Assembly (NCBI GenBank): GCA_030688705.1
Contig: JAUYJH010000006.1
Location: forward strand, 1-21,778
Source: Deltaproteobacteria bacterium
GTDB lineage: Bacteria; UBA10199; SPLOWO2-01-44-7
Length of the DNA: 21,778 nucleotides
Reading direction: 5' to 3'
Each line of letters begins with the position of its first letter. Position 1 is the first letter of the stretch. The notes below the pieces were generated by a model, which was given only the letters and a program-made list of their open reading frames with translations, was not told the origin of the DNA and searched no databases. This document shows positions 6,120 through 13,438 of the stretch, one piece after another. Made by a program: the position numbers and the translations under genes.

Positions 6120-8165
6120 TTACATCATATTGAGGCAGTCAATGTCTATTTGGAGAGAGACTTTAGGGGGAAGATTTTCCCGGCCGAATTTTTGGGCCTG
6201 TTTCAAAAAATGCCGCAGCCGCTTGGTATCCGCGGTTTTCAAAAGAAGATGCCACCGGTATTTCCCCCGTATTTTGGCGAGAGGCGCCGCCGCGGGGCCG
6301 AGAAGCAAAACACCCCCCCCGATTTTCCCCAGATATTTTTTTAGCGCTTTCGCCGTCATCTCCACGTTTTTTTCGTCCGGTCCCTGAACTCGAATCTGTG
6401 CCAGTCTGGAAAAAGGGGGATACAGAAGCGTTTCACGGGCCATCAGTTCCTGTTGGCTGAAAGTTTCAAAGTCGTGTTTTTGGGCGCAAAGAAGGCTCAT
6501 GTCTTCGGGATAAAAGGTCTGTATCAAAACACGGCCCGCTTTGGCGCCCCGCCCGGAGCGGCCGGCCACCTGTGTCAGCAGTTGAAAAGTTTTTTCACGC
6601 GAACGAAAATCGGGAAGATGAAGATGGGTGTCGGCTAGTATGACCCCAACCAGAGTTACGTTTGGAAAATCGTGCCCCTTGGCAATCATCTGTGTGCCGA
6701 TTAAAATATCTATTTTGCCACTTTTCATCGCTTTCAAGATGGCATGGCGATCTTCTCTTTTTGTTGCTGTGTCGCGGTCCAAACGAAAAATACCGGCATC
6801 GGGAAAATTTTTCTTTAATTCCTCTTCCAGCGACTGTGTTCCTTCTCCCAACGGTTTGATTGCCAAACTTTGGCAAAAAGGACAATTTTCAGGCGGCGCG
6901 ATTTTAGTGTCACAATAGTGGCAGACGAGCGATGGCGGGTTTTTATGATACGTTAGAGAAATGGAACAATTGGGGCATTCCAAAGCTTTTCCGCAGTCTT
7001 CGCAGAGTAAAAAATTGGCAAAACCGCGCCGGTTGAGCAATAACAGGCTTTGTTCGCCGCGATAGAGAGTTTCTGAAATGGCTTCTTTCATGGGATTTGA
7101 AAGCGTTCGCGATCCTTCGATAAATTTTTCCTGCCTCAAATCGATCAATTCCACGGAGGGGAGAAGGGCGCCGGTGGCTCGTTTTGATAAATGAATATAT
7201 TGATATTTCCCTTTTTTGGCGTTGTGAAAACTCTCCAGAGAAGGGGTGGCCGATCCCAAAATGACCTGGGCCTCTTCCAGCTTGCCCCGCACGATGGCGG
7301 CATCGCGCGCGTGATAATAAAATCCCCCCTCGGCCTGTTTGTAGGAATTGTCGTGTTCTTCATCGACAATAATTATCCCTAGATTTGGAAACGGGGCAAA
7401 AAGGGCGGAGCGGGTTCCCACCACCACGTTGATTTCCCCTTTGCGCATTTTTTCCCAATAGACCATCCGCCACGCGTCGCTTAGGCCGCTATGATAGATG
7501 GCCACCGGTGTTTCGAGACGGCTCTGCACGCGGCCGATCAACTGCGGCGTCAGCCCGATTTCGGGAACGAGCAAGATGGCCTGTTTGCCCGCTTGCAAAA
7601 CTTTTTTGATCGATTGCAGATAGATTTCGGTTTTACCGGACCCGGTAATACCGTGGAGAAGGATCGGTCGGCATGGTTCGACAGGCTCACCATGTCCGGA
7701 CATCCTGAGCTTGTCGAAGGATAAAATCTTTTCCAACGCCCCTTTCTGCTCCTCCGTTAATGTCAACTTTTCCGTCTGATGAAAATCAGAATGTTCTTCT
7801 TCTTTCAGCCTTGGGTTTGTCTTGGCGGCGCCATCGGTTTGCAGCAGTTTTGGCGGCAGGGCGGCTTTGGCGACTTCGCCGATGGGGGCCAAATAATAGT
7901 CCGAAAGCCACGCCAATAATTCGATCATTTTTGGCGAAAAAATTTCAAAATCTTCTTTGATCTCCAAAATCGTTTTGATTTTTTTTTCGTCGAAATCTTT
8001 TGGAGGCTCTTCGGTCAACCCCATGCAAAAGCCGATTGCCTTTTTGCTGCGAAAAGGGACGACAATCCGCATCCCCGCTTTAATTTTGCCGTTCAAGTAT
8101 TCTGGAATGCGATAGGTGAAAAGCTGATGGAGAGGTGTCGGTATGGCAACCCGCGCAAAAGTCAT
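6120..8165 (-). CDS. priA: Primosomal protein N' (replication restart helicase PriA) with palindrome insertion
   Basis: A 681-residue PriA, the 3'-5' helicase that reloads the replisome at stalled forks. The N-terminal DNA-binding region (FARVAIPTPLHQLFTYRIPE) is followed by the helicase core: Walker A GITGSGKT (172-179), DEEH (268-271), GSATPS (about 304-309), and QVAGRSGRG near residue 540. Eight zinc-binding cysteines lie in four pairs (388/391, 397/400, 415/418, 428/431). Residues 150-163, FDKLRMSGHGEPVE, are encoded exactly by a 42-base palindromic repeat and have no counterpart in usual PriA proteins; they sit in the loop just before the Walker A strand. The frame is kept, so the protein is probably functional. 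It overlaps the metallohydrolase gene by 4 bases and is followed by def. Confidence 0.96.
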   Translation of the reverse strand: MTFARVAIPTPLHQLFTYRIPEYLNGKIKAGMRIVVPFRSKKAIGFCMGLTEEPPKDFDEKKIKTILEIKEDFEIFSPKMIELLAWLSDYYLAPIGEVAKAALPPKLLQTDGAAKTNPRLKEEEHSDFHQTEKLTLTEEQKGALEKILSFDKLRMSGHGEPVEPCRPILLHGITGSGKTEIYLQSIKKVLQAGKQAILLVPEIGLTPQLIGRVQSRLETPVAIYHSGLSDAWRMVYWEKMRKGEINVVVGTRSALFAPFPNLGIIIVDEEHDNSYKQAEGGFYYHARDAAIVRGKLEEAQVILGSATPSLESFHNAKKGKYQYIHLSKRATGALLPSVELIDLRQEKFIEGSRTLSNPMKEAISETLYRGEQSLLLLNRRGFANFLLCEDCGKALECPNCSISLTYHKNPPSLVCHYCDTKIAPPENCPFCQSLAIKPLGEGTQSLEEELKKNFPDAGIFRLDRDTATKREDRHAILKAMKSGKIDILIGTQMIAKGHDFPNVTLVGVILADTHLHLPDFRSREKTFQLLTQVAGRSGRGAKAGRVLIQTFYPEDMSLLCAQKHDFETFSQQELMARETLLYPPFSRLAQIRVQGPDEKNVEMTAKALKKYLGKIGGGVLLLGPAAAPLAKIRGKYRWHLLLKTADTKRLRHFLKQAQKFGRENLPPKVSLQIDIDCLNMM
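7677..7718. repeat. 42-base palindromic repeat inside priA
   Basis: Left arm 7677-7694 and right arm 7701-7718 are inverted copies (15 of 18 pairs match) around the self-complementary centre TCCGGA (7695-7700). The arms begin TTCGACA and end TGTCGAA. This matches a palindrome I know as a frequent dispersed element in many bacterial genomes (TTCGACAAGCTCAGGA type), usually between genes. Its length of 14 codons keeps the priA frame. Confidence 0.85.
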
Positions 8166-8872
8166 AATGTTTTTGTTTCGCCCGGTTTGAATTCAATAAC
8201 TTTATTTTTGTCTTTTCCCAAAAGCTCTCTCAACGCGGCCGGGGTGCCGGTCAGCAGGGGAAACGTGCCGTAGTGCATCGGCACCAGCTGATCGGTCTTG
8301 AGCAATGTTGCGGCATGGGCCGCCTCTTGCGGGGACATCACAAAACGGTCGCCGATCGGCAAAAACGCCGTATCGGGTTTGTAGAGTTTTTGCAAAATGG
8401 CCATGTCGCCGAAAACGGCGGTGTCGCCTGCGTGATAAAAAATGCGCCCGTTGGAAAATTTCAGGATGTAGCCGCACGCTTCGCCGCCATAAATCACCTG
8501 ATCGCCGTCCTGAATGCCGCAGCTGTGCATCGCGTGGGTCATGGTGATTTTGACATCGCAAACGGTCTGCGACCCCCCCTTGTTCATCGGGTTCATCTGC
8601 TCCACCTTTTTGCCGGCAAGCCAGAGACAGGTTTCATAAATGGCCACCACTTGCGGCTTAAATTCCTGCGCCACCGCCACCGCGTCGCCGATATGGTCAA
8701 AATGGCCGTGGGTGATCAGCAAAAGATCGACCGGTTTTTTCATTTTTTTAAGATGGGCCGGACAAACCGGGTTTTCCTTGATCCAAGGGTCGATCAAAAC
8801 GGTTTTTCCCTCGGGGGTTTCAAAAAGAAAAGTGGAGTGGCCGAGCCAGGTGGTCTGAATTGCCTTTGTCAT
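8162..8872 (-). CDS. UPF0173 family metallo-beta-lactamase-fold hydrolase
   Basis: A 236-residue protein of the UPF0173 (YtkL-like) metal-dependent hydrolase family. It begins with IQTTWLGHSTFLFET and the zinc motif HGHFDHIGD is at residues 55-63. Further ligands lie in THAMHS, YHAGDTAVF and the late MHYGTFP segment. Length is normal (about 230). It is cytosolic, with no signal peptide. The physiological substrate of this family is not established. It is the first gene of the priA-def-fmt-rpe operon, overlapping priA by 4 bases, and is divergent from rlmH with only 30 bases between. Confidence 0.92.
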   Translation of the reverse strand: MTKAIQTTWLGHSTFLFETPEGKTVLIDPWIKENPVCPAHLKKMKKPVDLLLITHGHFDHIGDAVAVAQEFKPQVVAIYETCLWLAGKKVEQMNPMNKGGSQTVCDVKITMTHAMHSCGIQDGDQVIYGGEACGYILKFSNGRIFYHAGDTAVFGDMAILQKLYKPDTAFLPIGDRFVMSPQEAAHAATLLKTDQLVPMHYGTFPLLTGTPAALRELLGKDKNKVIEFKPGETKTL

Positions 8873-8894
8873 GCAGTGCCGGATACTCTATGAT
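8866..8894 (+). promoter_or_regulatory. Sigma-70-type promoter for rlmH
   Basis: TTGTCA (8866-8871, 5 of 6 to consensus), a 17-base spacer and TATGAT (8889-8894, 5 of 6). Transcription would start about 7 bases further on, at 8901-8903, essentially on the rlmH start codon. The -35 box overlaps the start of the divergent metallohydrolase gene. Confidence 0.55.
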
Positions 8895-8902
8895 GCCCCC
8901 TT

Positions 8903-9325
8903 ATGAAAGTAAAAATTTTGACTGTCGGCAAGCTCTCCTTAAAACCGGCCGGGGAACTGGTTCTGGAATATCAAAAAAGGCTTAAACACTATTTGCCGGT
9001 TGAAATCGTTGCCATGAAGTCGGTTGCGGAGCTGTCCGAAAAATTAAAATCGGCCGATTTTTTGGTGGTGATGGATGAGAGAGGCAAATCGTTCACCTCG
9101 GTGGCGTTTGCCAAATGGATCGAAAGTAAAAAAATGGATGCGACCAAATCACTTATTTTTTTGGTCGGGCCGGGAGAAGGGTTGCCCAAAGAAATTCAAT
9201 CTAAAGCCAATTTACTGCTTCGATTATCCGATTTCACTCTGCAACACGAACTGGCCCTTGTGATTTTAATGGAGCAGATTTATAGAGCCTGCACTATTCT
9301 AAAAGGTGAGCCGTATCATAAATGA
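8903..9325 (+). CDS. rlmH: 23S rRNA (pseudouridine1915-N3)-methyltransferase
   Basis: A 140-residue SPOUT-class methyltransferase acting on the assembled 70S ribosome at helix 69. The trefoil-knot SAM site is visible as FLVGPGEGLP (residues 86-95). The strongly conserved C-terminus is complete: LSDFTLQHELALVILMEQIYRA followed by ILKGEPYHK. Length is slightly below the usual 155. No Shine-Dalgarno precedes the ATG, and a good promoter places the transcription start on or next to it, so the mRNA may be leaderless. The gene ends 10 bases before the convergent stop of the 436-residue orphan. Confidence 0.96.
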   Translation: MKVKILTVGKLSLKPAGELVLEYQKRLKHYLPVEIVAMKSVAELSEKLKSADFLVVMDERGKSFTSVAFAKWIESKKMDATKSLIFLVGPGEGLPKEIQSKANLLLRLSDFTLQHELALVILMEQIYRACTILKGEPYHK

Positions 9326-9335
9326 CTTAAATAAC

Positions 9336-10646
9336 TTACCGATAATCAGCACTGGTTGACTCTTCCTTTATTTCACTTCCTTCGGAGTCGAAAAATCGGT
9401 TCGTTTCATAGACGAGAATTCCTCCCTCCCATTCTCTTCTGCGGATTTCTTTGCCTTGAGGATCGTACTCAATCTGGGTGACTGACCCTCTTTCATAGCC
9501 GGGCCACCCGGCGGAATAGGAAAATTCAACAAGGTGTCCTTGAGGATCAAAGATGGATGACCGCGTTATTTCCCTTCCGTTATAATCCCCTTTGTCTATA
9601 TTAAATTCTCTGTAAAAACTTTTCAAAACAAGATTTCCTTTGGTATCTACTGTTTCTTCCTGTCGCAAAAAATCGGAAATCATCTGTTCGTGTTTTTTAT
9701 TTTCGACAAACACTTTGGAATATTTTGCAGGGTGATTGGCAGCAGTATCTTCCATTTTCACAAAATAAATCTCCACCGTTTCAATATCGCCATTTGCATT
9801 AGGCCTGCTGATTCTGAAATCTTCAATATAATGTTCTTTTTTTAACATCTCTAAACCTTCAACAAGGGCTTCGAAATTTTTTGTTTCATAATATTGCACG
9901 AGCCAAGACAGAGGTCTGTCTTGCCGAACAGCCGTATTCATTCCTGTAAATGTTTCCGGAAGGTCAAGCGCCGTTCCTCCCTTGGTGGCGCAGATGAGCG
10001 CTAGCTTTGGGTCGCTTGCCGCCCACTCGGTACAGCGTTTGTTATATATTGAAACATCTCCATGTGTCGTCTCTACGCAGGCTTCAGTCCACATTAGCAT
10101 TCTTGCTGCGGCACCGATATTATCCATCTGCAATAAAACATCCCTTTGCAAATTGGGATCTGCAATTTTGGAAAAAAACCATCCGGAAAGTAAGGCTCCT
10201 TCATCTGTTTTCGCCAGCTGATTTAAAATTTGTGCTGCGAACGGTTCCGCTGTTTTCGATTGGGCCAAATATTTCGCAAAGACTTCTTTTTCAGCTTTGG
10301 ATTGCATCAATTTGTTCGCATATTTTTCCACTTCTTTTTTATTGGCCGTAATTTGCACTTCATCCGGGGTTAAAAGCTGCTGACGATAGGAATCCATATT
10401 TTTGACAGGATTCCGAAAAGCCCGGACCAATGTCTGGTTCAATGCATCCATCAAATAATTTTTACCTTCACCACGGACCACCTCATCAGTTGTCGGAGCC
10501 TTCACCAAATCTTTTAAATCTTGCGCTGTGAGAAGATTATTGATTCCATCAGCCGCATCTTTTTCGGTTGGATCAAAAAGGGCAGGGTCTTTTGTCTCCC
10601 TTTCGTATGGAACATTGATTTCGCTGGTAAATCGAATTTCGGTCAT
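9336..10646 (-). CDS. Orphan 436-residue protein with C-terminal YD-like repeats
   Basis: I do not recognise this family. Residues 1-250 are charged and mostly helical, with no signal peptide or membrane segment. Residues 250-345 mix helices and strands. The last 75 residues contain three spaced copies of a beta-hairpin-like motif, FDPQGHLVEF (D367), YDPQGKEIRR (D395) and FDSEGSEIKE (D420), 25-28 residues apart. They recall RHS/YD-type repeats or the MORN-like hairpins of exported proteins. Cysteines are few (CVETT, RCTEW, ICATK). The gene is richer in A and T than the neighbouring operon. An AGGAG lies 15 bases before the ATG, too far to be ideal. It is transcribed alone, away from a structured hairpin at 10705-10754. 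Function unknown. Confidence 0.75.
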   Translation of the reverse strand: MTEIRFTSEINVPYERETKDPALFDPTEKDAADGINNLLTAQDLKDLVKAPTTDEVVRGEGKNYLMDALNQTLVRAFRNPVKNMDSYRQQLLTPDEVQITANKKEVEKYANKLMQSKAEKEVFAKYLAQSKTAEPFAAQILNQLAKTDEGALLSGWFFSKIADPNLQRDVLLQMDNIGAAARMLMWTEACVETTHGDVSIYNKRCTEWAASDPKLALICATKGGTALDLPETFTGMNTAVRQDRPLSWLVQYYETKNFEALVEGLEMLKKEHYIEDFRISRPNANGDIETVEIYFVKMEDTAANHPAKYSKVFVENKKHEQMISDFLRQEETVDTKGNLVLKSFYREFNIDKGDYNGREITRSSIFDPQGHLVEFSYSAGWPGYERGSVTQIEYDPQGKEIRRREWEGGILVYETNRFFDSEGSEIKEESTSADYR

Positions 10647-10704
10647 AAAAGTTGCTGAATGACTCCTATATTCATTATCGACAACACGACACCTGAGAGT
10701 TGCT

Positions 10705-10754
10705 TGACCAATAAGTAGCCCCTCCAGAGGCGGGCAAGCGCTACTTATTGGTCA
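10705..10754. repeat. 15-bp perfect inverted repeat with structured loop
   Basis: TGACCAATAAGTAGC (10705-10719) is exactly complementary to GCTACTTATTGGTCA (10740-10754). The 20-base loop is GC-rich and can form a smaller inner stem (CCTC/GAGG). It lies between two divergent genes. It has no trailing T-run, so a terminator is unlikely. It may be a dispersed palindromic element or a regulatory site for the genes on either side. Confidence 0.75.
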
Positions 10755-10759
10755 CAATT

Positions 10760-10810
10760 AAATATTGCTATATTATACTAAATATAGTTATATATATCTA
10801 AATATGGATA
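10760..10810 (+). promoter_or_regulatory. 20-bp iterated AATATNG motifs upstream of the HTH-MNT gene
   Basis: AATAT(T/A/G)G begins at 10761, 10781 and 10801, exactly 20 bases apart, in very AT-rich DNA (the last copy overlaps the start codon at 10804). Units 1 and 2 match at about 14 of 20 positions. The spacing is close to two helical turns, so one protein could bind the copies on one face. The HTH domain encoded just downstream is the obvious candidate for self-regulation; this is inference. Confidence 0.4.
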
Positions 10811-11340
10811 AAATATATACTCCAGAAGAGTTAGCCCAGTTGTGGAAGGTCTCCCTTTTGACCATTTATAAGCTTTTGGGCCAAAACAAGATTCCCCATT
10901 TTAGGGTGGGGAGGGCCTATCGGATACCGGAGGATTTTTTGCAGTCCTATATGGAACAAGAGGGAAACCTCAGTCGTTTTCAGCAAAAAAAGGAAAAGGG
11001 AATACCAAAAGTGGCCCAATATTTTATCGATCTCTTGCAAAAAGAATCGGAGGAAAAACAAAAAAATATTTTGGAGGTGCGACTTTTTGGCTCTTATGCG
11101 AGAGGAGAGGCAACTAAAGATTCCGATGTCGATCTCTTTATACTTTTTCGGCATTTGGATTCTGATAGTGAACATTGGCTCAATCATTTAGATGATCTAG
11201 CCATGGAAGCCGTCGATTATAATGATCTCTTGAGTACGCTTTCGATGGAAAAAGAACATTGGGAAAGGCATGAACGACTTAAGAGTCCTCTATTCCAAGC
11301 TATTCAAAAAGATGGGATTCTATTATGGCCGAAACATTAG
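10804..11340 (+). CDS. HTH-MNT fusion: DNA-binding domain plus minimal nucleotidyltransferase (antitoxin-like)
   Basis: A 178-residue protein. Residues 1-50 are an excisionase/MerR-type helix-turn-helix (YTPEELAQLWKVSLLTIYKLL, then RVGRAYRIPEDFL). Residues about 88-178 are a minimal nucleotidyltransferase with GSYARGEAT (96-104) and the metal pair DVD (D108, D110). MNT proteins paired with HEPN proteins act as antitoxins, in studied cases by adenylating (AMPylating) the HEPN toxin. An HTH fused to the MNT would join neutralisation and operon autoregulation in one protein. I chose the ATG at 10804 because the HTH starts there; an upstream ATG at 10765 adds 13 residues of low-complexity sequence. 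No clear Shine-Dalgarno. It overlaps the HEPN gene by 16 bases. Base composition is more AT-rich than the neighbours, consistent with transfer. Confidence 0.85.
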   Translation: MDKIYTPEELAQLWKVSLLTIYKLLGQNKIPHFRVGRAYRIPEDFLQSYMEQEGNLSRFQQKKEKGIPKVAQYFIDLLQKESEEKQKNILEVRLFGSYARGEATKDSDVDLFILFRHLDSDSEHWLNHLDDLAMEAVDYNDLLSTLSMEKEHWERHERLKSPLFQAIQKDGILLWPKH

Positions 11341-11732
11341 AAATTATTGAATCATATCAAAAACGTGCCTTGGAAGATTTGAAAGCCGCTGAAACAATGT
11401 TAAATTCCAAGTTTCATTTAGCGGCTATATCGTTGGCTTATTATGCTGTGTTTTATGCCATTACAGCTTCTTTGCTAAAAGAGGGAATCATTGTCCATAA
11501 ACATAAGCAACTCGGTATTGAATTCCGAAAAAATTTTATAAAAACAGGGCAGCTTGATAAAAAATATAGTGAAATCTTACAACAGCTTTTTCGCTCTCGC
11601 CAAACAGCTGATTATGATGCCATTCCCAATATCCCAGAAGAAAAAGTCAAAGATCTTATAAAAGATGCCAAAGAGTTTGTCGAAATTTTGAATAAACTGG
11701 ATGCCGGCGTTCGCCGGCATGACGTGGAATGA
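11325..11732 (+). CDS. HEPN domain protein (UPF0332-like), probable toxin partner of the MNT protein
   Basis: A 135-residue all-helical protein. LAAISLAYYAVFYAITASLL (residues 32-51), the HKHKQLG segment (58-64), FRKNFIKTGQLDKK and FRSRQTADYD (89-98) match the UPF0332 branch of HEPN proteins. HEPN toxins cut RNA with an R-x4-6-H motif. Here the late R..xxxDY position lacks the His, as is usual in UPF0332, so RNase activity cannot be assumed. It overlaps the HTH-MNT gene by 16 bases, the classic two-gene pairing. The last 11 residues (LDAGVRRHDVE) come from a palindromic repeat and are probably not native to the family. The stop TGA overlaps the polX ATG. Confidence 0.82.
   Translation: MAETLEIIESYQKRALEDLKAAETMLNSKFHLAAISLAYYAVFYAITASLLKEGIIVHKHKQLGIEFRKNFIKTGQLDKKYSEILQQLFRSRQTADYDAIPNIPEEKVKDLIKDAKEFVEILNKLDAGVRRHDVE
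11701..11720. repeat. Short GC-rich palindrome at the HEPN/polX junction
   Basis: ATGCCGGCG (11701-11709) and CGCCGGCAT (11712-11720) pair perfectly around TT. The sequence with its flanks (CTGG before, GACG after) matches a known style of dispersed palindrome. It stands inside the last codons of the HEPN gene, 8 bases before the polX start, where it could affect translational coupling. Confidence 0.7.
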
Positions 11733-13438
11733 CCAAAGAAGATATCGCACATGTTTTGGAAGAAATTGCAGAGGTCTTGGAATTGAAGGGGGAAAATCCA
11801 TTTAAAGTCAGGGCCTACGCCAATGCCGCGCGGGTGGTCTCGGGCTTGGCGCAAGATTTGGGGGATTTGATTGCAAAAAATGAACTCATTGAAATTAAAG
11901 GAATCGGAAAAAATTTGGCAGAACATATTAAAGAGCTCTACGAAACGGGGCACTTAAAAGAATACGAGAAAATTTTGAAATCGGTTCCCGCTGGTGTTCT
12001 AGAGATGCTTTCCATCCCCGGTTTGGGCCCTAAAAAAGTAAAGGTTCTTTGGGACAAACTGCATCTGACCAATGTCGGAACGCTGGAACATGTCTGTCAT
12101 CAAGGAAAAATTGCTGTGTTGGAAGGTTTTGGTGAAAAGACACAGGAAAAAATTTTAGCGGGGATCGCGCAAATTAAAAAACATGAGGGGAAGTTTTTGT
12201 ATTCAGTTGCTTCTCAAGTCGCCGAGGAAATTTTTGCCAAGTTTGAAAAGCATCCCAAAATAAAACAGGCCTCCATTGCGGGGAGTCTGCGCCGATGCAA
12301 GGAGGTTGTGAAAGACATCGACATCGTCGCGGCCACAGCGGCACCGCAGGAGGTAATGGATTTTTTTGTCAAACTCCCACAAGTCGAAAAAATCATCAAT
12401 CATGGTGATACCAAGTCATCGGTTCTTTTGAAAATGGGGATGCAATGCGATCTCCGCTGTGTGAACGATGTCGAATACCCCTACGCCTTGCATCACTTCA
12501 CCGGCTCCAAGGAGCATAATGTCGCCATGCGCTCGCTCGCGCAAGACAAAGGGATGAAGATGAATGAGTATGGGTTGTTCAAAGGAACGAAGTTGGTGGG
12601 CTGTAAAAATGAAACAGAAATTTTTGCCAAACTGGGGATGGAAATGATTCCGCCGGAACTGCGTGAGAATAGGGGGGAGATTGAGGCGGCCCAAGCGGAC
12701 AAAATCCCAAAACTGGTGGAGGCCCAAGATATTCGAGGGGTCTTTCATTGCCATTCCACCTACAGCGATGGAACGGCCAGTTTGGAACAGATGGCCAACG
12801 GGGTGAAAGAGCTGGGGATGGAATATATCGGCACGGCCGACCACAGCCAAGCCGCTCATTACGCCGGCGGGCTGACGCCGGAAAAAATCAAAAAAGAGTT
12901 TAAAGAGATAGATCAGCTCAATAAAAAACTGAAAGGGGTTCATCTTTTTAAAGGGATGGAGGCCGATATTCTGCCGAGCGGCGAGGTCGACATGGGAGAT
13001 AAAATTTTGAGCCAGTTTGATTACATTGTGGCGTCTGTCCATTCCAAATTCAACATGACCGAAGCGGAGATGACCAAAAGAGTGATCCAGGCGATTAAAA
13101 ATAAGCATGTCCGGATTTTGGGGCACATGACCGGAAGGCTTTTGCTCTCGCGCGAAGGGTACCCGCTTAAAATAACAGAGGTGATCGATGCCTGCGCCGA
13201 TTACGGCGTGGCCATCGAAATCAATTCCAATCCGATGCGCTTGGACATTGATTGGCGCCATATTCCGTATGCCCGCGAGAAGGGGGTGAAATTTTTTATC
13301 AACCCCGATGCCCATGCCGTTTCGGGCCTCTCCGATTTTCGTTACGGCGTCGGCATCGCCCGCAAGGGCGGGCTGACTGCAAAGGATATAGTGAATACCC
13401 GATCTCTTGAGGAAATTAAAAAATGGCTGAATCGGTAG
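11729..13438 (+). CDS. polX: DNA polymerase X with PHP exonuclease domain
   Basis: A 569-residue bacterial PolX, a gap-filling repair polymerase fused to a PHP-type 3'-5' exonuclease/phosphoesterase. The N-terminal 8-kDa-like region has two helix-hairpin-helix motifs (EIKGIGKNLAEHI about 55-67; IPGLGPKKVKVL about 96-107). The polymerase signature is GSLRR (185-189) with catalytic D196, D198 and D241 (CDLRCV). The PHP domain begins at about residue 335, with metal ligands H340, H342 and D347 in FHCHSTYSDGT, and further His/Asp motifs TADHS, ASVHS and NPDAHAVSG. Length is normal (about 570). Its ATG overlaps the HEPN stop (ATGA), and it overlaps nth by 16 bases. Neighbouring nth suggests a base-excision repair pair. 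Confidence 0.95.
   Translation: MTKEDIAHVLEEIAEVLELKGENPFKVRAYANAARVVSGLAQDLGDLIAKNELIEIKGIGKNLAEHIKELYETGHLKEYEKILKSVPAGVLEMLSIPGLGPKKVKVLWDKLHLTNVGTLEHVCHQGKIAVLEGFGEKTQEKILAGIAQIKKHEGKFLYSVASQVAEEIFAKFEKHPKIKQASIAGSLRRCKEVVKDIDIVAATAAPQEVMDFFVKLPQVEKIINHGDTKSSVLLKMGMQCDLRCVNDVEYPYALHHFTGSKEHNVAMRSLAQDKGMKMNEYGLFKGTKLVGCKNETEIFAKLGMEMIPPELRENRGEIEAAQADKIPKLVEAQDIRGVFHCHSTYSDGTASLEQMANGVKELGMEYIGTADHSQAAHYAGGLTPEKIKKEFKEIDQLNKKLKGVHLFKGMEADILPSGEVDMGDKILSQFDYIVASVHSKFNMTEAEMTKRVIQAIKNKHVRILGHMTGRLLLSREGYPLKITEVIDACADYGVAIEINSNPMRLDIDWRHIPYAREKGVKFFINPDAHAVSGLSDFRYGVGIARKGGLTAKDIVNTRSLEEIKKWLNR

Noticed and set aside
12416..13315. 299-codon minus-strand open frame inside polX
   Set aside because: Shadow of the polX coding strand, which carries intact PolX and PHP motifs; the reverse frame has no recognisable domain.
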